DNA of 57,750 nt from Allomuricauda sp. TY007 (GCF_010468565.1 NZ_WUEG01000017.1:1-57750); one strand, 5' to 3'. Shown: positions 27,557 to 36,805, numbered from the stretch's first letter. A program made the numbers and translations. Notes: generated by a model from the letters alone, not told the origin.

Positions 27557-28072
27557 CTATTTATCGCTTCGATAGGTTTGAATTTCTAAATACGCGTCCA
27601 AGTTGTGAAGTCCAGAGGTAAAACCTTCTTTAAAGCCCATATCAAGTAAAGTCTCGATGTCCTCAAGCCTATCGTGTTTCAAGGTAATGTCCACTAGGGT
27701 AATCTCATTGTTTTCCGAGAAATGATTTGTCCATAGCGAACGTGGCTTTACCGTATTTTCAGTGCCATATTCGTCACAGAACGCATCCAACCAAGACAAT
27801 AGCTTGTTTGTTTCAATCGCCTTATAATCAGCTTTGCACCAGGTTTTTTCATTTTTGGGGCTTACCATTGCATAGAGCCACATTCCTCCAACTTCTAAAT
27901 CCAGGGATTTCGTTTCTATATGATAGGGTTTTGGTGCCCACCACTGGTCTAGTATTTCAGGACTTGTCCACGCCTTCCAAACGAATTCAAGATTTGCATT
28001 AAATTCCCGTTTAATGTTGATGGTTTTATTTTCCTTGTCAACAGAAAAATTGAATAATAAGCTACGATTCAT
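27557..28072 (-). CDS. SRPBCC (AHSA1-like) protein, second copy
   Basis: A 171-aa protein of the START/SRPBCC superfamily, AHSA1-type (INIKREFNANLEFVWKAWTSP then LDQWWAPKPY). It is a clear tandem paralogue of the gene just upstream; LLFNFSV, VWKAWT, LDQWWAP, YAMVSP and GFKEGFT are shared. Such proteins bind hydrophobic ligands in a deep cavity. In this gene order they are commonly paired with an ArsR repressor. Its ATG overlaps the upstream stop codon by four bases, so translation should be coupled. Confidence 0.9.
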   Translation of the reverse strand: MNRSLLFNFSVDKENKTINIKREFNANLEFVWKAWTSPEILDQWWAPKPYHIETKSLDLEVGGMWLYAMVSPKNEKTWCKADYKAIETNKLLSWLDAFCDEYGTENTVKPRSLWTNHFSENNEITLVDITLKHDRLEDIETLLDMGFKEGFTSGLHNLDAYLEIQTYRSDK

Positions 28073-28581
28073 TTTTTATTCTTTTTAAATGTTTCTATTA
28101 ATTCTTGAAGTTGGTTTAGCCCCGCAGTGAAACCTTCCTTAAAGCCCATTTCAATCATTTTTTGTAAATGGTCGGCATTTTCATATTGAATCCGGATGTT
28201 TACTACGGTCAGGTCTGATTCCTGCTTAAAACGATGTCCCCATAGTGACCTAGGGACTTCGGCGGCCACATGACCGTTTTCGTCACAAAAGGTTTTGGAG
28301 GCCGAAAAACTTTTTAAGGACACGATGCTCTGATAGTCTTCCCTGCCCCAATGTTTATGGTTTTCCGGACTTACCATGGCATATAATCTGTAGCCCCCTT
28401 CTTTAAACTGCATCATTTTTGTCTGGGAACGATAGGGTTCGGGCGCCCACCATTGGTCCAATAGTTCTTGTTCTGTCCAAGCTTTCCAAACCAGTTCAAG
28501 GTCGGCATTAAACTCCCGTTGAATATGAATGGTGTTGTTTTCCCTGTTCACGGAGAAATTGAATAGGAGATTATTTTTCAT
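28069..28581 (-). CDS. SRPBCC (AHSA1-like) protein, first copy
   Basis: A 170-aa AHSA1-type protein ([43 protein letters not shown]). It sits between the ArsR gene, which it overlaps by 11 bases, and its own paralogue, which it overlaps by four. The two copies have diverged in the central loop (residues 75-125), where ligand specificity would lie. The function is unknown, with no catalytic motif. Confidence 0.9.
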   Translation of the reverse strand: MKNNLLFNFSVNRENNTIHIQREFNADLELVWKAWTEQELLDQWWAPEPYRSQTKMMQFKEGGYRLYAMVSPENHKHWGREDYQSIVSLKSFSASKTFCDENGHVAAEVPRSLWGHRFKQESDLTVVNIRIQYENADHLQKMIEMGFKEGFTAGLNQLQELIETFKKNKK

Positions 28582-28903
28582 TTTTGTTCTTTTTTAGTGT
28601 TTCCAGTACATTGTCGAGTTGGTTAAATCGATGTTCCCAAATGGCCCTGAACTGTTCTAACCATTTATCGATTTCCTTCATTTTTTCAACCTTTAGCTCA
28701 TAGTATATCTCTCTGCCTTTTTGGTTGGCTTCAACCAAATCACATTCATTTAGGATTTGAATGTGTTTTGAGATGGTGGGTCTCGCAGCATCAAATTTTT
28801 CTGCTATGGCACCAGCTGTCATTGTCTGTGAGGTAAGTAATACCAATATGGCGCGCCGTGTTGGGTCTGATATGGCCTGAAAAATATCTCGTCTTAATTT
28901 CAT
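28571..28903 (-). CDS. ArsR-family transcriptional repressor
   Basis: A 110-aa winged-helix protein: [16 protein letters not shown], then the recognition region [20 protein letters not shown] near residues 32-51 and the wing [11 protein letters not shown]. It lacks the CxC metal-site of ArsR/SmtB. It therefore belongs to the non-metal subgroup that is usually cotranscribed with SRPBCC proteins, as here. It is the first gene of the three- or four-gene minus-strand operon. A promoter with repeated sites directly upstream fits self-repression. Confidence 0.92.
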   Translation of the reverse strand: MKLRRDIFQAISDPTRRAILVLLTSQTMTAGAIAEKFDAARPTISKHIQILNECDLVEANQKGREIYYELKVEKMKEIDKWLEQFRAIWEHRFNQLDNVLETLKKNKNEK

Positions 28904-28909
28904 TATGAT

Positions 28910-28952
28910 GTTATTTGGCTACGAATATAAGTGAAGTCATTTAACTACGCAA
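28910..28952 (-). promoter_or_regulatory. Promoter and repeated operator of the arsR-SRPBCC operon
   Basis: On the minus strand TTG (28950-28952), a 20-base spacer and TATATTCG (28922-28929) match the Bacteroidota promoter with one mismatch. Two 14-base direct repeats, CGTAGTTAAATGAC and CGTAGCCAAATAAC, occupy 28936-28949 and 28910-28923. They flank the -7 element, 26 bases apart. This suits binding of the ArsR-type repressor encoded next. Confidence 0.6.
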
Positions 28953-29232
28953 TTTTTGTTGCAAAAAAACCAACTGTTTATGGATCAATTGCGCTGCGTC
29001 AATTAACAATTTGAGGGTTGGGGTAGTTTGGGGGAATTCTATACTTCTGATTATAAGAAAGCAAATAGACCCCCAAGAATGAATTATGAGGTTACACCAT
29101 TTTTTGCCATTTATATTGTTTCCCGCTAATTTGGTATGCTTGTAAAAACTTTTGATCCTTAGGTATATGGGGTATTCTGGCTATCCTATTAAAATAAGAA
29201 CAGGCCAGAATTTCATTTATTAAACGTTGAAG

Positions 29233-29396
29233 TTATTTCAATTTACTTGCAGCCCTCTCCATACCGTTCCTTATACCGTACCTAATCATATTCCCATACC
29301 CATCATCTGATAAAAATTTGGTAAATGATAATGCTAGATCATAATTGATTTTAGCCTTTCTGAAATCATTTAGATTTTCATAACCCTTGGCAATAT
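29233..29396 (-). pseudogene. 3' stump of an unidentified, possibly TPR-type, gene
   Basis: A 53-codon minus-strand frame without a start runs from the IS6-type left inverted repeat to a TAA at 29233. It encodes IAKGYENLNDFRKAKINYDL, ALSFTKFLSDDGYGNMIRYG and IRNGMERAASKLK. The phrase GYENLNDFRKAKINYDLALS has the spacing of a tetratricopeptide repeat. It begins exactly at the insertion sequence end, so the 5' part was lost there. The stretch 28953-29232 shows nothing I can assign. Confidence 0.55.
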
Positions 29397-29949
29397 GGTT
29401 CTGTTACATAAAATCAGGTAGGTTATAAAAGAAAACGGGTTGTCAGTAATAGTTGGCGAATGGATGAAACCTATATCAAGGTGGCAGGTTTGGATAGGTA
29501 TCTATATCGAGCAGTTGATAAATATGGTAATACCGTTGATTTTCTGTTGACCAAAAGAAGAATGAAGGGGTCGGCCCAGAAGTTTCTCAATAAGGCGATA
29601 TTGAACAATGGCAAGCCCAGGGTTATAAATAAAGTGGAGCCAATACCTCAGGCATAAAAACATGGAACAAACGGAGTTGTTCAGTGGCAAGGATTAAGAT
29701 TAGACAATGTAAGTATCTGAACAATATAGTGGAACAGGACCACCGCAGTATCAAACCACGTATCATCATTAGTTGTGGATTTAAAGAGTTTTGAATCCGC
29801 ACAGCGGACGTTGGCGGGCATAGAAGTTGTGAACATAATCAGGAAGGGTCAAATCATAGATTATAAATCGACGGTGTTTAAAACATTTTGTTCATTGGCA
29901 GCTTAATGTGAAAATCCTATTGGATTAATAGAATTAATGCAACAGAACC
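29397..29949 (+). mobile_element. Degenerate IS6-family insertion sequence
   Basis: Terminal inverted repeats are GGTTCTGTTACATAAAA (29397-29413) and, at the right end, the reverse of GGTTCTGTTGCATTAAT (29933-29949). These resemble IS6-family ends. The 553-base length is well below the roughly 800 bases of complete members. No target duplication of 8 bases is visible at the flanks. Confidence 0.75.
29442..29905 (+). pseudogene. IS6-family transposase remnant
   Basis: The catalytic core start is recognizable in SNSWRMDETYIKVAG (first Asp of the DDE triad), then YLYRAVDKYGNTVDFLL and KRRMKGSAQKFLNKAI, ending in PRVIN. The frame then breaks. Later pieces IRQCKYLNNIVEQDHRSIKP, ISCGFKEF and SAQRTLAGIEVVNIIRKGQI can be read in other frames. 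The N-terminal helix-turn-helix part is absent. At least two frame disruptions make it inactive. Confidence 0.85.
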
Positions 29950-30456
29950 TGTATAAATCATCTTTTAAATAGATTGTTGGAGGACACAGAGTACCGTAAA
30001 ATAAGTTATCCTATATTGTAAATTCAAGCGGATTTAACAACCTTAACATATTTTATTCAGCCTTTAAAAAACGTTTGGGAATCTTGCCCTCTTATTTTAT
30101 AGATAAACTCAATAAGGAAGAGCTTTGATTTTAGTTTCATATGAGGTATATGGTGGACTGTCGTGATTCCAATCCTTGGTATTCGATGCCCGTTCAGTAT
30201 ATAATTGGTGCGCTATCGGCGGCCCTATGCGGTGACTCCCTGTTGGGACTCGGCTATTGTTTTCAAACATATCGGATAAAAGACCATTGAGGGTTATGGT
30301 CATGGCCGGTACCTTTGTTTTGAAAATCTGGGGCAGAGCCCAGAGGGAAGGATAACTGGGTATGGCACACTAAAAAAGGGTACAATCCTTGCCATTTTGG
30401 GCTTGTCCCTTTTTATCATCCAATTTTATTTGGGTGTTGGTCTTTTCACGCGGATG
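29950..30456. other. Decayed sequence right of the IS6 relic
   Basis: No complete gene is visible. Two short plus-strand frames look protein-like. One is PVQYIIGALSAALCGDSLLG within 30141-30290. The other, without a start codon, is a membrane-type tail (TILAILGLSLFIIQFYLGVG, then LFTRMLFQIQGFW) ending with TAA at 30481-30483. They could be pieces of one lost membrane protein, but I cannot identify it. Confidence 0.35.
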
Positions 30457-30771
30457 CTATTCCAAATTCAGGGATTTTGGTAATTCCACAGCATCACTTT
30501 CCATATGGTAACGAGAGGCTGTTAAGGTCTTTTCGAGAAACCTCTTGATATCCATCTTTGTAAATGAGCTGATATAATCTGGGTTCAACCCTGATTCAAA
30601 GGCATAGCACAGATTGCCTTCCGAAGACTCCCCATCTATGAAGAGCAGTCCTAAGTGGCGGGCCAAACGCTGTATGAAAGCCATCTTCATGTCCAACTGT
30701 AATAGTGCTTCTTTGGTATAAACAGGCTGGGATGGATTATAGACAAAAATTTCACCAAGAATCGCTCGCAT
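30457..30771 (-). CDS. Hypothetical protein
   Basis: A 104-aa open frame on the minus strand from an ATG at 30771. It encodes a soluble, helix-rich protein (AILGEIFVYNPSQPVYTKEA, LLQLDMKMAFIQRLARHLGL, SSFTKMDIKRFLEKTL) with no signal peptide or membrane segment. I do not recognize the family. The residue composition and continuous helix periodicity suggest a real coding sequence. It lies among gene debris, however, and its left end overlaps the possible membrane-protein tail on the other strand, so one of the two must be spurious. Confidence 0.45.
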   Translation of the reverse strand: MRAILGEIFVYNPSQPVYTKEALLQLDMKMAFIQRLARHLGLLFIDGESSEGNLCYAFESGLNPDYISSFTKMDIKRFLEKTLTASRYHMESDAVELPKSLNLE

Positions 30772-30845
30772 GCGGATGGGTCTTTGTTTTCTCTTTTAAA
30801 TATACATCATTATGAACTACCACCAATATGGCTCCCTAAGGATTT

Positions 30846-31284
30846 TTATGGCTTTAGCTCGTTTCTATTGGTACTGCCATTTCCGCGACCGCTTTCATTT
30901 TTGGAAATCAATAGGAAGCCCAAATAAGTCAGATTGTATTCATGGACGATTGTCGCGGTACCTCCGCCAAGATTGGGCTCTTCGGCCAACGTGACTTCAA
31001 ATTCCGGTTCAACTTTTGCACAGCTTGCCAAAAGAAGAAGCCCCTAATGTCTATAGGGCCATTTTCAAGGGTAAATGACAACTGTTCATCCTTAGTTTTT
31101 AGGTCACAATACGTACAAACAAAAGATTCCCGGTTAGGTTACAGCAGTTCTCCAAGTTTTATTCGGGATTTTGACAAAACTGCCCGGTTGATATGGCTCA
31201 ACCATTCGCCTGGCATTCCTATCGGTAAGGGTAACTCGGTCAGAAGCACCAAGCTATTTTCAGGAATTTTGTATTCAACCTAGA
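30846..31284 (-). pseudogene. Frameshifted remains of an unidentified gene
   Basis: The minus strand shows three protein-like segments in shifting frames: EYKIPENSLVLLTELPLPIG and EWLSHINRAVLSKSRIKLGE; an in-frame stop; RESFVCTYCDLKTKDEQLSF, TLENGPIDIRGF; then, after a frame change, CAKVEPEFEVTLAEEPNLGG and GTATIVHEYNLTYLGFLL. The order and strand are consistent with one decayed gene of at least 140 codons. I cannot name the family. The rest up to 31414 holds another protein-like scrap (GLFQITADDLSHPTAGMVGL) on the minus strand. Confidence 0.4.
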
Positions 31285-31414
31285 CACACATCAATCGGTT
31301 ACCATAACTATTAGATTTCATGTTTGACCATTGGAAATTAAGCCTACCATACCTGCTGTGGGATGACTCAGATCATCAGCGGTAATCTGGAATAGACCTA
31401 CTTTTATCAATGGG

Positions 31415-33964
31415 ATGTACAAGAATCATTTTAGGAAACAAGGTGATGCCCTATCTGTTAAGATTAATCGGAACTGTATGGATCTTCATGGGAATATTAA
31501 AGGATTAAATGCGGAACAAGTACACGAATCCCGATTAAAATATGGCTACAACCGCATCGAAACCAAAAAGCTCCCCCCTTGGATTAGGGCCTTGAAGGAT
31601 TTATTGACGGAGCCGATGGTCATTCTCTTACTCATAGCGTCCTTCGTATATTTTTTAGGGGGAAACTTGGAAGATGGGATATTTCTGGCCGTAGCCGTAA
31701 TCTTGGTCGCCATTATTTCACTGTATCAAGAGGCCAGGAGCCGGAAGGCGATCGAAAGTCTCAAAGAGTTGACAGGGGCCAAATCCAAGGTGATGCGTAA
31801 TGGGGTCATTGAGCAGGTGAAGGTGGAGGAACTTGTGGTCGGGGATGTCATCATCGTGGAGGAGGGGACTTCGGTTCCTGCAGACGCCTTGATCCTTCAA
31901 TCCAATGACCTATCGGTTAATGAGGCCATATTGACCGGGGAATCGCTTCCCGTTTTTAAGGGGGAAGAACATGCCGAATCCTTCATATATCAAGGAACAC
32001 TGGTGATGAGTGGCCTGGCGATATCAAAAATACTGGCGGTAGGTGCAAAAACCGAGCTGGGCAAAATAGGGAAAAGCCTTCAGGATATTGCAAAGGAACG
32101 CTCACCCTTAGAACTACAAATAAAACATTTTGCACTTAAGATGGCCGTTCTTGGTGCCTTCATATTGGGTATAATTTGGGTGGTCAATTTTATGAATTCC
32201 CATAATTTTTTGGATAGCCTCCTCCAAGCTCTTACCCTTGCGATGAGTGTACTTCCAGAGGAAATTCCCGTTGCCTTTACCACTTTCATGGCACTTGGCG
32301 CTTGGCGATTGATGAAGATGGGGGTCATTGTCAAGGATATGAAAACAGTGGAGACCTTGGGCAGTGCTACCGTTATCTGTGTCGATAAGACCGGTACCAT
32401 TACAGAGAACACCATGGAACTTGCATGGCTTTTTACTCCGGCGACACAGTTGTGGACCCGGGTAAGGGATTCATTAAACCATGATGAATTGGAACTGGTT
32501 ACAATGGCAATGTGGTCCAGTGAACCCATTGCTTTCGACCCGATGGAGGTGTCCTTGCACAAGGCGTATGTCGACTTGGTTCAACCAGATGTCCGCGCAA
32601 GGTACCATATGGTCCATGAATACCCCTTGTCAGGTAGTCCGCCCATGATGACCCATATATTTGAAGATGATAAGGGGCACCGCATCATCGCTGCAAAGGG
32701 AGGTCTTGAGGCTATTTTAGCGGTTTGTTCCCTTGATAATCAGGTTATTATGAAATATGAAGGCGCGGTCCGAGAACTCGCAAGTCAGGGATACCGGGTT
32801 TTGGGTGTCGCTGCATCCCAATTCTCAGACAACGATTTTCCTGCTGTCCAACAGGAGCTTCCCTTTCAATTCATAGGGCTGGTCGCTTTCCATGATCCTC
32901 CAAAGCCAAATATCCATGACGTTTTGGAACAGTTTTATGCCGCTGGTATTCAAGTCAAAGTCATTACTGGTGATATTCCAGAAACGACCAAATCCATTGC
33001 TGAACAAATAGGGCTTCGAGGTCTTGAAAACCAAGTTCAAGGGTCGGTATTAAATACACTCAAGGGGCCGCAACTGGAAGATATGGTATCCAGGAACACC
33101 TTATTTACGCGTGTTTTTCCCGATGTTAAATTAAAAATTATCAATGCCTTGAAGGCTTCTGGTGAAATTGTGGCCATGACGGGGGATGGTGTCAATGATG
33201 GCCCTGCCTTGAAAGCGGCCCATATAGGTATTGCCATGGGCAAAAGAGGAACGGAAATCGCCAAGGAGGCCTCATCCCTTATCTTGGTCGATGATGATCT
33301 GTCCAAGATGGTTCAGGCAGTGGCCATGGGCAGACGGATTTATGACAATTTAAAAAAAGCGGTGCAGTACATCATATCAATTCATATTCCCATTATATTG
33401 GTGGTCTTCTTGCCATTGGTGTTGGGTTGGTCTTACCCCCATATTTTTTTTCCAAAACATGTCATCATCCTGGAATTGGTCATGGGACCTACTTGCTCCA
33501 TCATTTTTGAGAATGAGCCCATGGAACCAGGTACAATGTCACGGAGACCAAGGCCCTTTGCACAAACCTTCTTTAAGGCCAGTGAATTGGCTATCAGTAT
33601 CGCTCAAGGACTGCTGATCACCTTGGGTACCTTGAGCTTATATTACTTTGCCATGAACAAAGGTGCCAGTGAGTCAGAGGTAAGGACCATGGTGTTTGCC
33701 ACCTTGATGACCTCCAATGTTTTCTTGACCTTGGTGAACCGTTCGTTTTCTTTTTCGATGTTTAGGACCTTAGGCTATAGGAATGCTCTGATTCCATTGA
33801 TCATAGGCATAACGGTGACCCTAACCGGACTGTTGATTTATATGGATGCCTTTTCTGCCCTTTTCGGATTTGTTCCTCTTGACGGAAAACAGTTATGGGG
33901 CAGCATAGGGATCGGGTTTGTCTCCGTCATCTGGTTCGAGCTTTGGAAAATCCTCAAAAGATAA
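31415..33964 (+). CDS. Cation-translocating P-type ATPase (P2-like)
   Basis: An 849-aa inner-membrane pump. The actuator loop has TGES (174-177). The TM4 motif is PEEIP (281-285). The phosphorylation site is DKTGTIT with Asp324, the nucleotide-domain KGG is near 428, and the hinge is MTGDGVND (588-595). About ten hydrophobic segments are present in the usual order. The TM6 region reads ELVMGPTCSIIFENEP instead of the SERCA-type NLVTDG, so the coordinating set differs from true calcium pumps and the ion is uncertain. ATG 31478 (MDLHGNIKGL) is an alternative start closer to family length. It is the one large intact gene within debris. Confidence 0.92.
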   Translation: MYKNHFRKQGDALSVKINRNCMDLHGNIKGLNAEQVHESRLKYGYNRIETKKLPPWIRALKDLLTEPMVILLLIASFVYFLGGNLEDGIFLAVAVILVAIISLYQEARSRKAIESLKELTGAKSKVMRNGVIEQVKVEELVVGDVIIVEEGTSVPADALILQSNDLSVNEAILTGESLPVFKGEEHAESFIYQGTLVMSGLAISKILAVGAKTELGKIGKSLQDIAKERSPLELQIKHFALKMAVLGAFILGIIWVVNFMNSHNFLDSLLQALTLAMSVLPEEIPVAFTTFMALGAWRLMKMGVIVKDMKTVETLGSATVICVDKTGTITENTMELAWLFTPATQLWTRVRDSLNHDELELVTMAMWSSEPIAFDPMEVSLHKAYVDLVQPDVRARYHMVHEYPLSGSPPMMTHIFEDDKGHRIIAAKGGLEAILAVCSLDNQVIMKYEGAVRELASQGYRVLGVAASQFSDNDFPAVQQELPFQFIGLVAFHDPPKPNIHDVLEQFYAAGIQVKVITGDIPETTKSIAEQIGLRGLENQVQGSVLNTLKGPQLEDMVSRNTLFTRVFPDVKLKIINALKASGEIVAMTGDGVNDGPALKAAHIGIAMGKRGTEIAKEASSLILVDDDLSKMVQAVAMGRRIYDNLKKAVQYIISIHIPIILVVFLPLVLGWSYPHIFFPKHVIILELVMGPTCSIIFENEPMEPGTMSRRPRPFAQTFFKASELAISIAQGLLITLGTLSLYYFAMNKGASESEVRTMVFATLMTSNVFLTLVNRSFSFSMFRTLGYRNALIPLIIGITVTLTGLLIYMDAFSALFGFVPLDGKQLWGSIGIGFVSVIWFELWKILKR

Positions 33965-33965
33965 T

Positions 33966-34266
33966 GGAAGATGGCCTTTTTGACCCATGGTGCAAGCGCT
34001 GTTGTGCCCCTATTTCGGCATAGTTCTTGGGTAGGTGCCAGCGTAAGGGTGGTTGATTCAAGTCATTTCCCGGTGGAACTGCATGGACTAGCTTCAGTTT
34101 ATCAAAAAATAGGTTGACATGGATTCTTTTCCCCTTGTGCATTGGTGTAGTACTCATTGGTGGCCATGGGAAAACGGGTTACTTTACGGCTTCCATCGAG
34201 GAGGGTGATTTTGTGGTCTTCCCCCACATTTCCGGTTAACTGTACATGATTTCTGAAATTGCTCAT
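33966..34266 (-). pseudogene. ssb: Single-stranded DNA-binding protein gene, frameshifted
   Basis: From ATG 34266 the minus strand encodes MSNFRNHVQLTGNVGEDHKI, TLLDGSRKVTRFPMATNEYY and TNAQGEKN, the first half of the SSB OB-fold, and stops at 34102 after 54 codons. In another frame, 34060 down to 33966, the matching second part appears in decayed form (WH, then YAEIGAQQRLHHGSKR, compare the usual WH...AEI...L.KGS). The gene is therefore broken and lacks its acidic C-terminal tail. An SSB paralogue of this kind is often carried by mobile elements, which fits the surrounding debris. Confidence 0.75.
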
Positions 34267-34700
34267 GATTGAAAGGATTTATGCCGGCTACAGGAAGGGA
34301 TGTTATTGTTTTGCCTACCAAGTGGGACGGCGGGCTCAGCAAGGAACATCAATAACGAAACAGGGGAAGTTCATGGTCCCATGGAGGCAGCACGGAACAA
34401 AGGATTGGAAAGAGAGGATGTCAGTTGCTTGATAGACCATAGGCGGATATCGATAGGATGTATCACGGAATAAAATGAACTTTATCATTAGTTTGCGATA
34501 GCTACAAACCATCAATTATTATAAAAGGCTCGTGGCCATTGAGACCCTTTTCCTTAAAACAGTATTATTGTTTCGATAACCTGGTAAAATCCCCATATAT
34601 ACTCAATTTGATTTCCGAGACCATAAGGCAAATTCGGATGGAGTATTTGTGGTTGTTTCTAAGTGGTCCATTTAGAAAACATAAGAGGTGTTAAGCTGTA
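34267..34700. other. Intergenic stretch without a recognizable gene
   Basis: A plus-strand open phase (34338-34473) gives GEVHGPMEAARNKGLERED and similar text but has no start codon and no family resemblance. Nothing else stands out. The stretch is probably decayed sequence like that on the other side of the ATPase gene. Confidence 0.35.
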
Positions 34701-35309
34701 CTACCGACGCCTTGGTAATTTGAGGGGTAGCTGCATGTTTTTGACCTTTTTAGAAAGCCTAAGATTCGATGGATATTTTCGTTGTTGGGTCATGTTATTG
34801 CAGATGACTGCTACAACAAATAAGATGAGGACCCCCGACAGCACGGGAAACAATGCATAGAGATAGCCTAGCGACCGTACATGTTCCGTTCCGATTACGG
34901 CAATAAGCGCAGTAGCACCCCCTGGAGGATGTAAGGTTTTGGTATACTGCATTGTGATAATGGACAGGGAAACGGCCAATGGAGCACTGACCCAGATAGG
35001 TTCTGGCACTAATTTGTATACACTCACCCCTATCAATGCTGAAATGAGGTGCCCCCCGACTAGATTTCTAGGTTGGGCCAATGGACTCTGAACCGCTCCA
35101 TATATCAAGACACAGGTAGCTCCAAACGAACCGATCAGGAATACATTTTCAAGAGGCAATAAGTACAGACTTTGTATATAGCCTATCAAGGCCATTCCAA
35201 GAAACGAACTAGTGAAGGACCAAAAGGTTTCCCGGTAGTCTACGGTAGTCTCCTTTTGAATAAGATATTTGGTAATTCTGTAGTTACGTTTGATTCGTTT
35301 AAGTAGCAT
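34701..35309 (-). CDS. HPP-family membrane protein
   Basis: A protein of about 202 aa with four to five transmembrane segments. It contains the name-giving motif in TKTLHPPGGATALIAVIG (about residues 135-152) and SFGATCVLIYGAVQSPLAQP ahead of it. HPP proteins are integral inner-membrane proteins. Some are reported as nitrite transporters in chloroplast relatives, and the bacterial role is mostly unknown. I start at ATG 35309 (MLLKRIKRNYRITKYLIQKE). The open frame extends to an ATG at 35390, but those extra residues do not look like the family. It is convergent with the ATPase gene. Confidence 0.85.
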   Translation of the reverse strand: MLLKRIKRNYRITKYLIQKETTVDYRETFWSFTSSFLGMALIGYIQSLYLLPLENVFLIGSFGATCVLIYGAVQSPLAQPRNLVGGHLISALIGVSVYKLVPEPIWVSAPLAVSLSIITMQYTKTLHPPGGATALIAVIGTEHVRSLGYLYALFPVLSGVLILFVVAVICNNMTQQRKYPSNLRLSKKVKNMQLPLKLPRRR

Positions 35310-35390
35310 GCCCCATCTTTGATTTTCAAAGGTAGGAATCCAAACAGGATAAACTAAATGCAAGCATAGCTCTATGATTATGTATAGCAA

Positions 35391-35911
35391 TTGAAAAGTT
35401 GATTAAAGCACTGAAAGACAATTGTATAAAAATATCGAGATTGATTTGTGGATTTACGGTCTTTATTGCTGACACAATTTTATGTACTAATGTTGGTTGG
35501 TCAACATGTAACCTATTCCCAAAAAATGCTATATATTTCCGTGCACTGAATTGACGAATAATCAATAGTTAAACAAAGTGGCTGTGATAGCAAATTTATG
35601 TTGGGTACAATACCAAAGATTGATATGCAGCCAGTATAGAAAACCATTTGTTTTGACACCTTTCTATAACGCTTTAAATTAATTGTTGATAATTAAAAAC
35701 AAGCAACTTTATTTTGCCATTATATGGCCCAAAGAGGTTCTGTGAGTGCTTTCAACTATTGCAAATAATTAAAGAAAGATTCACTTCAAGGGAAGGTTTT
35801 TCAATATGGCCCTTATTCCATTTGTTGAATAAAAAATAAGGGATAAATTAGTTAACTTTCTTCCAAATAGATATTAAAAAACTTTTCTCATTAGCCAAAA
35901 CCAACCTTATT
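35391..35911. other. AT-rich intergenic region
   Basis: About 520 bases between the divergent HPP and DUF1080 genes. No gene, repeat or RNA is recognizable. It must contain both promoters, but I see no strong match to the Bacteroidota consensus. Confidence 0.4.
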
Positions 35912-36805
35912 GTGAAACCAAAAACAATTGATACGCTGCCCATTTTTAAACCTTTACTATTGCCTGTTTGGGTTGTGGGCATTATTTTCTTGTCAAGCTG
36001 CGCCCCTCAGGAAGATAATTCCAACAAAGAAGAATGGGTCTCACTTTTTGACGGGACCAATTATGAGGATTGGACACCTAAATTTACAGGCTATCCCTTA
36101 GGGGAAAATTATAATGACTCCTTTGTCTTCAAGGACAGTCTCTTAAGTGTCAGGTATCAGGAGAAAGATACCTTTAACGGTACTTTTGGCCATTTATTCT
36201 ACAAAGATAAATTTTCATATTACAAGCTAAAAGCAACCTACCGTTTTGTAGGGGATCAAATGACAGGGGGACCGGCATGGGCCATCCGAAATAATGGTTT
36301 AATGCTTCATTGTCAAGATCCAAAGACTATGGGGCTAGAACAGGATTTCCCAATTTCATTGGAATTGCAACTGCTGGGAGGTGACGGTACGCATGATGGA
36401 ACCAATGGGAATCTATGTACGCCAGGAACCAATGTGACAATGAAAGATTCGTTGATCACAGACCATTGTATTGCCTCTAATTCAAGGACCTATCATGGCA
36501 ATGGGTGGGTAACCATCGAGGCACTTGTTTTGGGCGATTCGATAATCCGGCATATCCTGGACAACAAAGTTGTGATGGAATATACCAAGCCCACTATTGG
36601 AGGAGGTATGGTCGAAGGGTATCTTGATAGTGCCTATGAGGAAGGGGAACCCGTAGAAGAAGGTTTTATTTCAATTCAAGCTGAGACTGCGCCTATAGAT
36701 TTCAAGTCCATCGAATTGTTGGATTTATGTGGTTGTACAGATAAAAAAGCCAGGAATTATAAATCGTATTATATAAAATCCAACAACTCAGAATGTGTCT
36801 ACTGA
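35912..36805 (+). CDS. DUF1080 (3-keto-disaccharide hydrolase-type) lipoprotein
   Basis: A 297-aa protein with a lipoprotein signal (VWVVGIIFLSSC, Cys30) and a DUF1080 domain. That domain is a concanavalin-like beta-sandwich beginning at WVSLFDGTNYEDWTPKFTGY and passing through GGPAWAIRNNGLMLHCQDP and ISLELQLLGGDGTHDGTNG. The C-terminal tail CTDKKARNYKSYYIKSNNSE has three Cys residues and is typical of a Bacteroidota subgroup. The domain acts on glycosides, reported for 3-keto sugars, at the cell surface or in the periplasm. The start codon is GTG at 35912. It fits the glycan-degrading neighbours downstream. Confidence 0.85.
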   Translation: MKPKTIDTLPIFKPLLLPVWVVGIIFLSSCAPQEDNSNKEEWVSLFDGTNYEDWTPKFTGYPLGENYNDSFVFKDSLLSVRYQEKDTFNGTFGHLFYKDKFSYYKLKATYRFVGDQMTGGPAWAIRNNGLMLHCQDPKTMGLEQDFPISLELQLLGGDGTHDGTNGNLCTPGTNVTMKDSLITDHCIASNSRTYHGNGWVTIEALVLGDSIIRHILDNKVVMEYTKPTIGGGMVEGYLDSAYEEGEPVEEGFISIQAETAPIDFKSIELLDLCGCTDKKARNYKSYYIKSNNSECVY

